Assembly (NCBI RefSeq): GCF_000519185.1
Contig: NZ_JAFA01000005.1
Location: 186,001-250,000, forward strand
DNA from: Paraburkholderia nodosa DSM 21604
Lineage (GTDB): Bacteria; Pseudomonadota; Gammaproteobacteria; Burkholderiales; Burkholderiaceae
DNA: 64,000 bases
Direction: 5' to 3'
Position numbers and translations under genes: made by a program. Positions 40,841 through 49,800 of the stretch are shown here, piece by piece (position 1 is the stretch's first letter; each line of letters opens with the position of its first letter). Under the pieces are notes generated by a model. That model was not told the origin of the DNA. It saw nothing but the letters and a program-made list of their open reading frames with translations, and searched no databases.

Positions 40841-40877
40841 TGCCGCGGCGGGCGATGGATGGCGCCGCGGCAGCTTT
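40841..40877 (+). terminator. Intrinsic terminator after acyl-CoA synthetase
   Basis: TGCCGCGGCG (40841-40850) and CGCCGCGGCA (40863-40872) form a perfect 10-bp stem followed by GCTTTT. Confidence 0.75.
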
Positions 40878-40975
40878 TCAGCGCGCGCCAAAAATAGTCG
40901 GGAAACCGAACGATTGTCTGGCGCTGGAGGAGTGGGAGTCGAACGATGCCTGTTGAATAACGAAACGTACAGGCG

Positions 40976-41001
40976 AAAAAAAAGCGGGCCTGGAGCCCGC
41001 T
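40976..41001 (-). terminator. Strong minus-strand intrinsic terminator
   Basis: AGCGGGC / GCCCGCT arms (40983-40989, 40995-41001) are followed on the minus strand by eight T (40976-40983). It would end transcripts coming from the 41.0-41.6 kb side, either the PheC-like gene or a small RNA. Confidence 0.7.
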
Positions 41002-41230
41002 AAAAACCACACGCTACGGGGTTAGCGCGAGGAGACCAAAGGAGGAGCCGGGTCATGAAACGTCTTCGACGCCGGTCACGGCTCCAACAAGGATGCCCCT
41101 CGAGAGGGCTTCGGCGTAGGGCCGACCGGCTGGTGTTTTGTGTCCGCTCACACTGGCACCGCGCCACATCCGTGTTGAAACCGTTGAAGGCATTGTGGGC
41201 GAATTAAGATAGGTTCGCGGTAACAAAGTG
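41002..41230 (-). ncRNA. Candidate small RNA or 3' region with anti-SD stretch
   Basis: No gene is evident in the 743-bp gap 40824-41566. A minus-strand transcript ending at the terminator at 40976-41001 would carry the C/U-rich stretch GGCTCCTCCTTTGGTCTCCT (41034-41048 region), able to pair with ribosome sites, as many regulatory RNAs do. No promoter is clear. The same DNA read on the plus strand has a perfect AGGAGG 9 nt before an ATG (41055) opening a 50-codon, Arg-rich frame to 41207. One of the two readings may be real. Confidence 0.3.
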
Positions 41231-41378
41231 TTTCAGGTTGTAACGCCCGTCAGATAAGGCTCTGCGGCGCTTTTTGCCATCCTGAGCGTTTCGCGGAAGT
41301 CATTTTTACCGCTATTTTTCGCGGCTGTTTGACAGCCTTGACGGCAATTCGCGCTCGCGGATTCGAATTGCATGAAGG

Positions 41379-41402
41379 AAGGCCCACGGTATGGGCCTTT
41401 TA
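41379..41402 (+). terminator. Plus-strand terminator-like hairpin
   Basis: AAGGCCCA / TGGGCCTT arms (41379-41386, 41392-41399) are followed by TTTA. It has no annotated plus-strand gene upstream within 500 bp. Confidence 0.6.
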
Positions 41403-41566
41403 CGCACGACGCGCACCGTACAGAATTACCGGCTGCGCACATGCGCAATGCGTCGACATTGCGCTCGTGCGCGAAATGCAAACTTTGCGCGCCGCGTGTC
41501 ACCCCATCTTCTGCAACTCATCGTAGCAATTCGAAGGGCCATAACAATGCGGCGCGATTCAACACC

Positions 41567-42379
41567 TCACTTCAGCCACTTGTCGGAGATTGCCTGATAT
41601 TCGCCGCTCGCGCGCGCAAGGTGCAGCCACTGATCGACATACTGCTGGAACGCCACGTCGCCGCGCGGCACCATCCACGCTTTCTCGCCGTATTGAAAGG
41701 GCTTGTCGGGATGCACCGAGCACAGGCCCGGATTGAGCTTCTGCTGCAGCATGGTCTCGGAGGCGTCGGTCACCATCACGTCGGCTTTGCCCGCGAGGAT
41801 CTGTTTGAAGATCGTCACGTTGTCCGGATACATGATGAGATTCGCATGCGGCAGGAACTGCTTCGCGAAGCGCTCGTTCGTGCCGCCAGGATTCATGATC
41901 ACGCGCACCGAAGGCTGGTTGATCTGCGCAACGGTCTGGTACTTCTTGACGTCTTCACATCGCACGATCGGCGTCTTGCCGTCGACCTGATAAGCCTCGG
42001 TAAAGAACGCGCGCTTCTGGCGTTCGAGCGTCGTTGAGACACCGCCCACCGCAACGTCGCATTTCGCGAGGAAGTCGTTCATGAGGTTCGACCACGACGT
42101 CTTCACGAACTCGGCCTTCACGCCCAGCGACTTCGCAAGCGACTGGGTCATGTCGATGTCGATGCCTTCGAACGTGCCGTCCTGCCTGTAGAACGAGTAG
42201 GGCTTGTAGTCGCCGGTCGTGCAGGCGCGCAGCGTGCCGCGCGCGATGATTTCGTCGAGGCGCGAAGGGGCGGTGGCGGTCTGCGCACCGTTGGCGGCTG
42301 TGCCGGCGGACTGGCTCGTGGCGCACGCGCTCAGCAAAGCGGCGCTAACGATCGTCAGGCCGAGGACGGCTTTTTTCAT
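41567..42379 (-). CDS. Cyclohexadienyl/arogenate dehydratase-like periplasmic protein (PheC-like)
   Basis: The 270-residue protein has a lipoprotein-type signal (LTIVSAALLSAC, lipobox LLSAC) and a type II periplasmic-binding fold. RACTTGDYKPYSF, TSWSNLMNDF, NPGGTNERFAKQFLP, YPDNVTIFKQI and CSVHPDKPF closely resemble PheC cyclohexadienyl dehydratase, which turns prephenate or arogenate into phenylpyruvate or phenylalanine in the periplasm. A pure solute-binding role is the alternative, because the fold is shared. TGGAGAC lies upstream of the ATG. It is divergent from hemE. Confidence 0.8.
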   Translation of the reverse strand: MKKAVLGLTIVSAALLSACATSQSAGTAANGAQTATAPSRLDEIIARGTLRACTTGDYKPYSFYRQDGTFEGIDIDMTQSLAKSLGVKAEFVKTSWSNLMNDFLAKCDVAVGGVSTTLERQKRAFFTEAYQVDGKTPIVRCEDVKKYQTVAQINQPSVRVIMNPGGTNERFAKQFLPHANLIMYPDNVTIFKQILAGKADVMVTDASETMLQQKLNPGLCSVHPDKPFQYGEKAWMVPRGDVAFQQYVDQWLHLARASGEYQAISDKWLK

Positions 42380-42554
42380 CGTGTCTCCAGATCTGGTTTT
42401 GATTGATGTAATGTTTTGGAAAGCCGTCTGATGATAGTCCTCGCGTACGCGGCAGATAAGCGCGGACTTACCTGGGTAGGCAACGACCTATACTTCAGTG
42501 TCGTTGCGCTGTTTGATCCCACCCATCAGCGGCATGGCGCGGCGCACGCTCCGG

Positions 42555-42560
42555 TAAAAT
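42555..42560 (+). promoter_or_regulatory. Candidate -10 for hemE
   Basis: TAAAAT lies 46 bp before the GTG start; no good -35 is seen. Confidence 0.3.
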
Positions 42561-42605
42561 GCCCGCTTGCTTCCGAACCTTGGCGCGACTTCGCGCATCC
42601 AGCAC

Positions 42606-43697
42606 GTGGCCCACACTCTCCTGAACGACACCTTCCTGCGCGCGCTGCTGCGCCAGCCGACCGAGTACACGCCGATCTGGCTGATGCGCCAGGCAGGCCG
42701 CTATCTGCCCGAGTACAACGCCACGCGCAGCCGCGCTGGCAGCTTCCTCGGCCTCGCGAAGAATCCCGATTACGCGACCGAGGTCACGCTGCAGCCGCTC
42801 GAGCGCTATCCGCTCGACGCCGCGATCCTGTTCTCCGACATCCTCACGATTCCGGACGCGATGGGCCTCGGCCTCTCGTTCCAGGCGGGCGAAGGGCCGA
42901 AGTTCGCGCACCCCGTGCGCACTGAAGAAGACGTGGCGCGACTCGCCGTGCCGGATATCGACGCGACGCTCGGCTACGTGACCGACGCCGTGCGCGAAAT
43001 TCGCCGCGCGCTCACCAACGCTGAAGGGCGCCAGCGTGTGCCGCTGATCGGCTTTTCGGGCAGCCCGTGGACGCTTGCCTGCTACATGGTCGAGGGCGGC
43101 GGCTCGGACGACTTCCGCACCGTGAAGTCGATGCTGTACGCGCGCCCGGACCTCATGCAGCGCATTCTCGAAGTCAACGCGCAGGCAGTGGCGGCCTATC
43201 TGAACGCGCAGATCGAAGCCGGTGCGCAGGCCGTGATGATCTTCGACACCTGGGGCGGCGCGCTCGCGGACGGCGCGTATCAGCGCTTCTCGCTCGCGTA
43301 CATCGCGCAGGTGGTGGCGCAGCTCAAGCGCGAGCACGATGGCGAGCGCGTGCCTGTGATCACGTTCACGAAGGGCGGCGGGCTCTGGCTCGACGAAATC
43401 GCCAATACGGGCGTGGACGCCGTTGGCCTCGACTGGACCGTCAACCTTGGCCGCGCGCGCGAGCGCGTGGGCGAGCGCGTGGCGCTCCAGGGCAATCTCG
43501 ACCCCACGGTGCTGTTCGCTTCGCCGGCCGCGATTCGCGAGCAGGCGCGCGCGGTACTGGACAGCTTTGGCGCGCACCCGGGTCACGTGTTCAACCTCGG
43601 CCACGGCATTTCGCAGTTCACGCCGCCCGAAAGCGTGGCCGAACTCGTGGACGAAGTGCATCGTCACAGCCGCGCGATTCGCGCGACCGGCGCGTGA
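42606..43697 (+). CDS. hemE: Uroporphyrinogen decarboxylase
   Basis: The 363-residue enzyme decarboxylates uroporphyrinogen III to coproporphyrinogen III in haem synthesis. [19 protein letters not shown], the [15 protein letters not shown] segment and [11 protein letters not shown] are family hallmarks. I use the GTG at 42606 (first residues [19 protein letters not shown]) because family members begin there. The open frame to 42567 would need a TTG start. The ribosome site is weak. Confidence 0.96.
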   Translation: MAHTLLNDTFLRALLRQPTEYTPIWLMRQAGRYLPEYNATRSRAGSFLGLAKNPDYATEVTLQPLERYPLDAAILFSDILTIPDAMGLGLSFQAGEGPKFAHPVRTEEDVARLAVPDIDATLGYVTDAVREIRRALTNAEGRQRVPLIGFSGSPWTLACYMVEGGGSDDFRTVKSMLYARPDLMQRILEVNAQAVAAYLNAQIEAGAQAVMIFDTWGGALADGAYQRFSLAYIAQVVAQLKREHDGERVPVITFTKGGGLWLDEIANTGVDAVGLDWTVNLGRARERVGERVALQGNLDPTVLFASPAAIREQARAVLDSFGAHPGHVFNLGHGISQFTPPESVAELVDEVHRHSRAIRATGA

Positions 43698-43796
43698 CTT
43701 TTTTGGTGCGTCGCAGCAAGCTGGGCTCCGGGCGTCAGGGTATGACCGGGCTCAAGAGGCCATCCAGACGCCATCGCGGTCCTGTCAAGACTTGAC

Positions 43797-43805
43797 TTAT
43801 ACACA
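43797..43805 (+). other. DnaA box 1, hemE-priA gap
   Basis: TTATACACA matches the consensus TTATNCACA. Confidence 0.6.
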
Positions 43806-43986
43806 CTTGCCTCGTTGCGGCGCGCAAGAGGGAAAGGTTGTCGCAGGCGCCCGTTCAGGTCTGCGCAGAATCAATCAGACCCTTGACAGACAAGGCTTTC
43901 GGCGCTCCACGGCGCTCTGTGCGGTATCCCACATAACGACCACGCGCCGGCGCGCTGCGGTGGCGGCCGGGAAGTTCTCAACAAAG

Positions 43987-43995
43987 TTATCCACA
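43987..43995 (+). other. DnaA box 2, hemE-priA gap
   Basis: TTATCCACA is the strongest DnaA-box sequence. It lies 120 bp before the priA ATG. Confidence 0.65.
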
Positions 43996-44049
43996 GGCGC
44001 AGATTCGGGGGCGCGATTGTTCTGCGGAATCCAAAACTTAGCGCGAAAT

Positions 44050-44066
44050 CTAAAGTATTACTTTAG
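44050..44066. promoter_or_regulatory. AT-rich operator-like palindrome before priA
   Basis: CTAAAGTA-T-TACTTTAG has perfect 8-bp arms; three further A-T pairs extend it to 44046-44070 across one mismatch. It lies 49 bp before the priA ATG. Confidence 0.5.
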
Positions 44067-44114
44067 GTTTGCGTGTCTGTGCGCTAGCGTACGGAACTTC
44101 CCTGGGAGTCAGGC

Positions 44115-46370
44115 ATGACAGGGCAGTACGTGCGCGTGGCGCTGGACCATCCATTGGATGCGCTCTACGACTATCGCTATGGCCTCGACAGCGCGCCCGA
44201 GCCCGGCATGCTCGTGCGCGTGCCGTTCGGGCGTCGCGACGTGGTCGGCCTGATCTGCGAAGTGAACGCTCACAGCGACGTGCCCGCGAACAAGCTCCGT
44301 GACGTGAGCGCGGTATGCGCCGCCTGTCCGCCGCTTTCGGCGCAGTGGCTCGCGCTGGCCGGCTTTGCCGCCGACTACTATCAGCGGGGTCTGGGCGAGG
44401 TCGCCTTGCCGGCGCTGCCGCAGGCGTTGCGCGATCCGTCGCGCTGGGCGCGCCTGCTCGCCCCCGAGGAGCGCTACCGTCTGTCGCCGCAAGGGCGCGC
44501 CGCGCTGCCCGACGCCTTGCCGGCGCGCGCCCAGGCGCTGCGCCGTCTCGCGCAGGCGCTTGCCGACGCCGGCGAACTCGACGCCGCCGCGGCCCGCGCG
44601 CTGCATCCCAAGGCGATTGCGACGCTCGAAGCCTGGTGCGAAGCCGGCTGGGTCGAGCATGAATCCATCGAGTTCGGCACGGCCGCAAGCGTGGCCCACA
44701 ACGCCGCGCAGACTATCGCCGTGGTGGAAGTCCCGCGCCTGAGCGACGAGCAGGCCGACGCCGTGGAAGCCATCGGCGCGGCGAGCGGCTTCGCGCCCTT
44801 CCTGTTGCACGGCGTGACGGGCAGCGGCAAGACCGAGGTCTATCTGCGCGCGCTCGCGGCGCTGCTCGAGCGCGACCCGGGCGCCCAGGCGCTCGTGCTG
44901 GTCCCGGAAATCAATCTCACGCCGCAGTTCGAGGCGGCCTTTCGCACGCGCTTCGCGGCCACGCTCGCCGACGAGGCCATCGTCACGCTTCACAGCGGCC
45001 TCGCGGAAGGCGAGCGCGCCCGCAACTGGCTCGCGGCGCACACGGGCCGCGCACGCATCGTGCTCGGCACGCGGCTCGCGGTGCTGGCCTCGCTGCCGCG
45101 TCTCGCGATGCTCGTGGTCGACGAGGAGCACGACCCCGCCTACAAGCAGCAGGAAGGGCTGCGCTACTCGGCGCGCGACCTCGCGGTATGGCGTGCCAAG
45201 CAGCTGGGCGTGCCGGTCGTGCTGGGCTCGGCCACGCCGTCGCTCGAAAGCTGGTGGCAGGCCGAGCAGGGCCGCTACACGCGCCTCACGCTCTCGCGCC
45301 GCGCGATTGCCGACGCGGTGCTGCCCACCGTCAAGCTGATCGATCTCGAAGAGGAGCGTCGGCGCGGCCGCGCTTCGTTCGAAGGGCTCTCCGGGCCTTT
45401 GGTCACGGCGATGAAGGCTCGGCTCGAGCGCGGCGAGCAGAGCCTCGTGTTCCTGAACCGTCGCGGTTACGCACCCACGCTCGCGTGCGACGCCTGCGGC
45501 TGGGTGGCGGGCTGCCCGCGCTGCAGCGCGTACGTCGTGCTGCACAAGCCTGAGCGCGCGCTGCGCTGCCATCACTGCGGCTGGGAATCGCGCATTCCGC
45601 ATTCGTGTCCCGAGTGCGGCAACGTCGACATCGCGCCGATGGGGCGCGGCACGCAGCGCATCGAGGAGGCGCTCGCGAGCGCGGTGCCGGGCGCGCGGGT
45701 GCTGCGCATCGACGCCGACAGCACGCGCCGCAAGGGCAGCGCGCAGGCGCTTTTCTCCGACGTGCACGCGGGCGAAGTCGACATCCTGGTGGGCACGCAG
45801 ATGATCGCAAAGGGGCACGACTTCCAGCGCGTGTCGCTCGTTGGCGTGCTGAACGCCGACAATGCGCTCTTTTCACATGATTTCCGGGCCGGCGAGCGCC
45901 TGTTCGCGCAGTTGATGCAGGTGAGCGGGCGGGCGGGGCGCGCCGGACTGGCCGGCGAGGTGCTCGTGCAGACGCGCTATCCGCGCCACGCGCTCTATCA
46001 CGCGCTGGCGCGCCAGGACTATGTGGGGTTTGCGAATACGCAGGTCGCGGAGCGGCGCGACGCGCACCTGCCGCCGTTCGTCTATCAGGCGTTATTGCGC
46101 GCCGAAGGGCGCACGCTGGAGGCGGCGCTGGCGTTTCTCGCCCAGGCCGCGGAGGCGCTCACCGGGATTCCGGGCGCCGAGCGTGTCATGGCCTACGACG
46201 CGGTGCCGCTCACCATCGTGAAGGTGATGAACGTGCATCGCGCGCAACTGCTCGTGGAAAGCCAGTCGCGTGCCGCGCTGCAGGCAACGCTGCGCGCGTG
46301 GCAGCCCGCGCTGCGCGCGTTGCGCGGCGTGCTGCGCTGGAATCTCGAAGTCGATCCGCTCGACATCTAG
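44115..46370 (+). CDS. priA: Primosomal replication-restart helicase PriA
   Basis: The 751-residue protein has an N-terminal 3' DNA-binding domain (VRVALDHPLDALYDYRYG), helicase motifs GVTGSGKTEVYLR and DEEHDPAYKQ, and a zinc region with paired cysteines (CDACGWVAGCPRC, CHHCGWESRIPHSCPECG). It ends with helicase motifs V/VI (GTQMIAKGHDF, QVSGRAGRAG). It reloads the replisome at stalled forks. TGGGAG lies before the ATG. The upstream 417-bp gap holds two DnaA boxes and a palindrome. Confidence 0.97.
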   Translation: MTGQYVRVALDHPLDALYDYRYGLDSAPEPGMLVRVPFGRRDVVGLICEVNAHSDVPANKLRDVSAVCAACPPLSAQWLALAGFAADYYQRGLGEVALPALPQALRDPSRWARLLAPEERYRLSPQGRAALPDALPARAQALRRLAQALADAGELDAAAARALHPKAIATLEAWCEAGWVEHESIEFGTAASVAHNAAQTIAVVEVPRLSDEQADAVEAIGAASGFAPFLLHGVTGSGKTEVYLRALAALLERDPGAQALVLVPEINLTPQFEAAFRTRFAATLADEAIVTLHSGLAEGERARNWLAAHTGRARIVLGTRLAVLASLPRLAMLVVDEEHDPAYKQQEGLRYSARDLAVWRAKQLGVPVVLGSATPSLESWWQAEQGRYTRLTLSRRAIADAVLPTVKLIDLEEERRRGRASFEGLSGPLVTAMKARLERGEQSLVFLNRRGYAPTLACDACGWVAGCPRCSAYVVLHKPERALRCHHCGWESRIPHSCPECGNVDIAPMGRGTQRIEEALASAVPGARVLRIDADSTRRKGSAQALFSDVHAGEVDILVGTQMIAKGHDFQRVSLVGVLNADNALFSHDFRAGERLFAQLMQVSGRAGRAGLAGEVLVQTRYPRHALYHALARQDYVGFANTQVAERRDAHLPPFVYQALLRAEGRTLEAALAFLAQAAEALTGIPGAERVMAYDAVPLTIVKVMNVHRAQLLVESQSRAALQATLRAWQPALRALRGVLRWNLEVDPLDI

Positions 46371-46444
46371 CAGCGGACAGCAGCCGGCCTGACCCCGTTG
46401 CCGCAACAGCGGGGCCACTCGGCATCAACTTCCCGTTTCCTGCC

Positions 46445-46594
46445 TCACTGGCCGACGGTATCGGCCACTTCCCTGCGCGCCGCGCGCTTCAAGCTCATGC
46501 GGCGTTCATCCGGCGCCGTCGCGCCGCGCATGAACAGCACGGCGCACATGGCGCACATCGTCCAGATCCCTGCGATTACCAGCAGCTTTTCCAT
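46445..46594 (-). CDS. Small single-span membrane protein (49 aa)
   Basis: The frame reads MEKLLVIAGIWTMCAMCAVLFMRGA, a hydrophobic segment of about 22 residues, then a basic tail (DERRMSLKRAARREVADTVGQ). This is an inside-tail, single-pass layout. It lies in the 514-bp gap between priA and putA, antisense to both. I do not recognise a named family. A weak ribosome-site candidate (TAGGGA) sits a few bases upstream on its strand. The amino acid pattern, hydrophobic then basic, argues that it is real. Confidence 0.5.
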   Translation of the reverse strand: MEKLLVIAGIWTMCAMCAVLFMRGATAPDERRMSLKRAARREVADTVGQ

Positions 46595-46778
46595 TTTCCG
46601 GTCCCTACGCTCTTTCTTGTGATCAACAACCCCCGCTCTGTTTGTATAACGGCACGGCCGCGGAATCGATTAGGGTTGTCCAGCGTGTTGTTGGGCCAGG
46701 GAAAATACCGAGCGCAACCCGTGCGGCCCGGTGGGCGGACATCGGCCGCAAACCCAGGCTGCACAAGGCCTCAACCGT

Positions 46779-46809
46779 GGTGCAACCATTTTGAGAGAGT
46801 GGTTGCACC
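46779..46809. promoter_or_regulatory. putA: Likely PutA operator
   Basis: Inverted arms GGTGCAACCA and TGGTTGCACC are separated by 11 bp. Each contains GTTGCA, the motif bound by the ribbon-helix-helix domain of E. coli PutA. The right arm overlaps the -35 of the putA promoter. Confidence 0.65.
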
Positions 46810-46831
46810 TTTTTATTGGTAGGGTTACGAT
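46803..46831 (+). promoter_or_regulatory. Sigma-70 promoter of putA
   Basis: TTGCAC (46803-46808) and TACGAT (46826-46831) are exactly 17 bp apart, 54 bp before the putA ATG. Confidence 0.6.
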
Positions 46832-46884
46832 TCGCCAACTTTTTGGTCACCGCCGGTGCGGGTCTGCCGGCATACGAAGGAAAC

Positions 46885-49800
46885 ATGGCTAGCACCACAC
46901 TTGGCGTCAAAGTCGACGATCTCCTCCGCTCCCGCCTCAAGGACGCCGCCACGCGGCTCGAGCGCACGCCGCACTGGCTCATCAAGCAAGCCATCTTTGC
47001 CTATCTCGAGAAAATCGAGCACGGCCAGCTGCCTCCGGAACTCAATGGCCATGTCGGTGCGACCGATCTCGCCGAAGGTGCTACCGCTGACGACGACGAA
47101 GCGGCATCGCACCCGTTCCTCGAATTCGCGCAAAACGTGCAACCGCAGTCGGTGCTGCGCGCGGCCATCACGGCCGCGTACCGCCGTCCGGAGCCAGAGT
47201 GCGTGCCGTTCCTGATCGGCGAAGGGCGCCTGCCGGCCAACCTCACGGGCGACGTGACGAAGCTCGCCACGAAGCTCGTGGAAACGCTGCGCGCGAAAGG
47301 CACGGGCGGCGGTGTGGAAGGGCTGATTCACGAGTTTTCGCTGTCCAGCCAGGAAGGCGTGGCGCTGATGTGCCTCGCCGAAGCGTTGCTGCGCATTCCC
47401 GACCGCGCCACGCGCGACGCGCTCATTCGCGACAAGATCAGCAAGGGCGACTGGAAATCGCACGTGGGCCACGCGCCGTCGCTGTTCGTGAACGCCGCCA
47501 CGTGGGGCCTCATGATCACCGGCAAGCTCGTCACGACGAACAGCGAGACCGGTCTGTCGTCGGCGCTCACGCGCATGATCGGCAAGGGCGGCGAGCCGCT
47601 GATCCGCAAGGGCGTGGACATGGCCATGCGCCTGATGGGCGAGCAGTTCGTCACGGGCGAGAACATCTCCGAGGCGCTGGCCAACAGCCGCAAGTTCGAA
47701 GCGCGCGGTTTCCGCTACTCGTACGACATGCTCGGCGAAGCCGCGACGACGGAAGCCGATGCCCAGCGCTACTACGCCTCGTACGAGCAGGCGATCCACG
47801 CCATCGGCAAGGCCGCGGGCGGCCGCGGCATCTACGAAGGCCCGGGCATCTCGATCAAGCTCTCCGCGCTGCACCCGCGCTACTCGCGCGCGCAGCAGGA
47901 ACGCACGATGGGCGAGCTGCTGCCGCGCGTGCGCGCACTCGCCGTCCTCGCTCGCCGCTATGACATCGGCCTCAATATCGACGCCGAAGAAGCCGACCGC
48001 CTCGAACTCTCGCTCGACCTGCTCGAAGCGCTCTGCTTCGATCCGGAACTCGCGGGCTGGAACGGCATCGGCTTCGTGGTGCAGGCTTACCAGAAGCGCT
48101 GCCCGTTCGTGATCGACTACATCGTCGATCTCGCGCGCCGCAGCCGTCACCGCATCATGGTGCGCCTCGTGAAGGGCGCCTACTGGGATACGGAAATCAA
48201 GCGCGCCCAGGTGGATGGCCTCGAAGGCTACCCCGTGTACACGCGCAAGATCTACACGGACGTGTCGTACCTCGCCTGCGCGAAGAAGCTGCTCGGCGCG
48301 CCTGATGCCGTGTATCCGCAGTTCGCCACGCACAACGCGTACACGCTCTCGGCGATCTATCACCTCGCGGGCCAGAACTACTATCCCGGCCAGTACGAAT
48401 TCCAGTGCCTGCACGGCATGGGCGAGCCGCTGTACGAAGAAGTCACGGGCCCGCTCTCGCAGGGCAAGCTCAACCGTCCGTGCCGCGTCTACGCGCCGGT
48501 CGGCACGCATGAAACGCTGCTCGCGTATCTCGTGCGGCGTCTGCTCGAAAACGGCGCGAACACGTCGTTCGTGAATCGTATCGCCGATGCCTCCGTGCCG
48601 GTCGCCGAGCTGGTCACGAACCCCATCGACGACGCCGCCAAGGTCGTGCCGCTCGGCGCGCCGCACGCGAAGATTCCGCTGCCGCGAGAGCTGTACGGCA
48701 GCGAGCGCTTCAATTCGATGGGCCTCGATCTCTCGAACGAGCATCGTCTCGCGTCGCTTTCGTCGGCGCTGCTGGCTAGCGCGCATCATCCGTGGCGCGC
48801 CGCGCCGATGCTCGCCGACACCGATATCGCAGACAGCGCTGCACGCGACGTGCGCAACCCCGCCGATCATCGCGATCTCGTCGGGACCGTGGCGGAAGCC
48901 ACGAGCGAGCACGTGAGCGCCGCGCTCTCGCACGCCGTGGCCGCCGCGCCGATCTGGCAGGCCACGCCCGTCGAAGCGCGCGCCGATTGCCTCGCACGCG
49001 CCGCCGATCTGCTCGAAGCGCAAATGCATACGCTGATGGGCCTGATCGTGCGTGAAGCGGGCAAGTCGCTGGCAAACGCCGTGGCCGAAATCCGCGAAGC
49101 GATCGACTTCCTGCGCTATTACTCCACGCAGATCCGCGAAGAGTTCTCGAACGACACGCATCGCCCGCTCGGCCCCGTGGTGTGCATCAGCCCGTGGAAC
49201 TTCCCGCTCGCGATTTTCATGGGCCAGGTGGCGGCCGCGCTCGCAGCCGGCAACACGGTGCTCGCGAAGCCCGCTGAACAAACGCCGCTGATCGCCGCGC
49301 AAGCGGTGCGCATCCTGCGCGAAGCCGGCGTGCCGGCGGGCGCGGTGCAACTGCTGCCGGGCAACGGCGAAACCGTGGGCGCGGCGCTCGTCGCCGATCA
49401 CCGCACGCGTGCCGTGATGTTCACGGGCTCGACCGAAGTCGCGCGCCTCATCAACAAGACGCTTTCCGAGCGACTCGACTCCGAAGGCCGCCCGATTCCG
49501 CTGATCGCCGAAACCGGCGGCCAGAACGCGATGATCGTCGATTCGTCGGCGCTCGCGGAGCAGGTCGTGGCCGACGTGCTGCAAAGCGCGTTCGACTCGG
49601 CCGGCCAGCGCTGTTCCGCGCTGCGCGTGCTGTGCCTGCAGGACGACGTGGCGGACCGCACGCTCGAAATGCTCACGGGCGCGATGAAGGAACTCGCGGT
49701 GGGCAACCCCGACCGCCTCTCGACCGACGTCGGCCCCGTGATCGACATCGACGCGAAGCGCGGTATCGATACGCACGTCGCCGGCATGCGCGAAAAGGGC

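Noticed and set aside
43698..44114. The hemE-priA gap as a replication origin
   Set aside because: Only two DnaA boxes, no AT-rich unwinding block of adequate size, and no dnaA or dnaN nearby. In this family the origin lies near dnaA.
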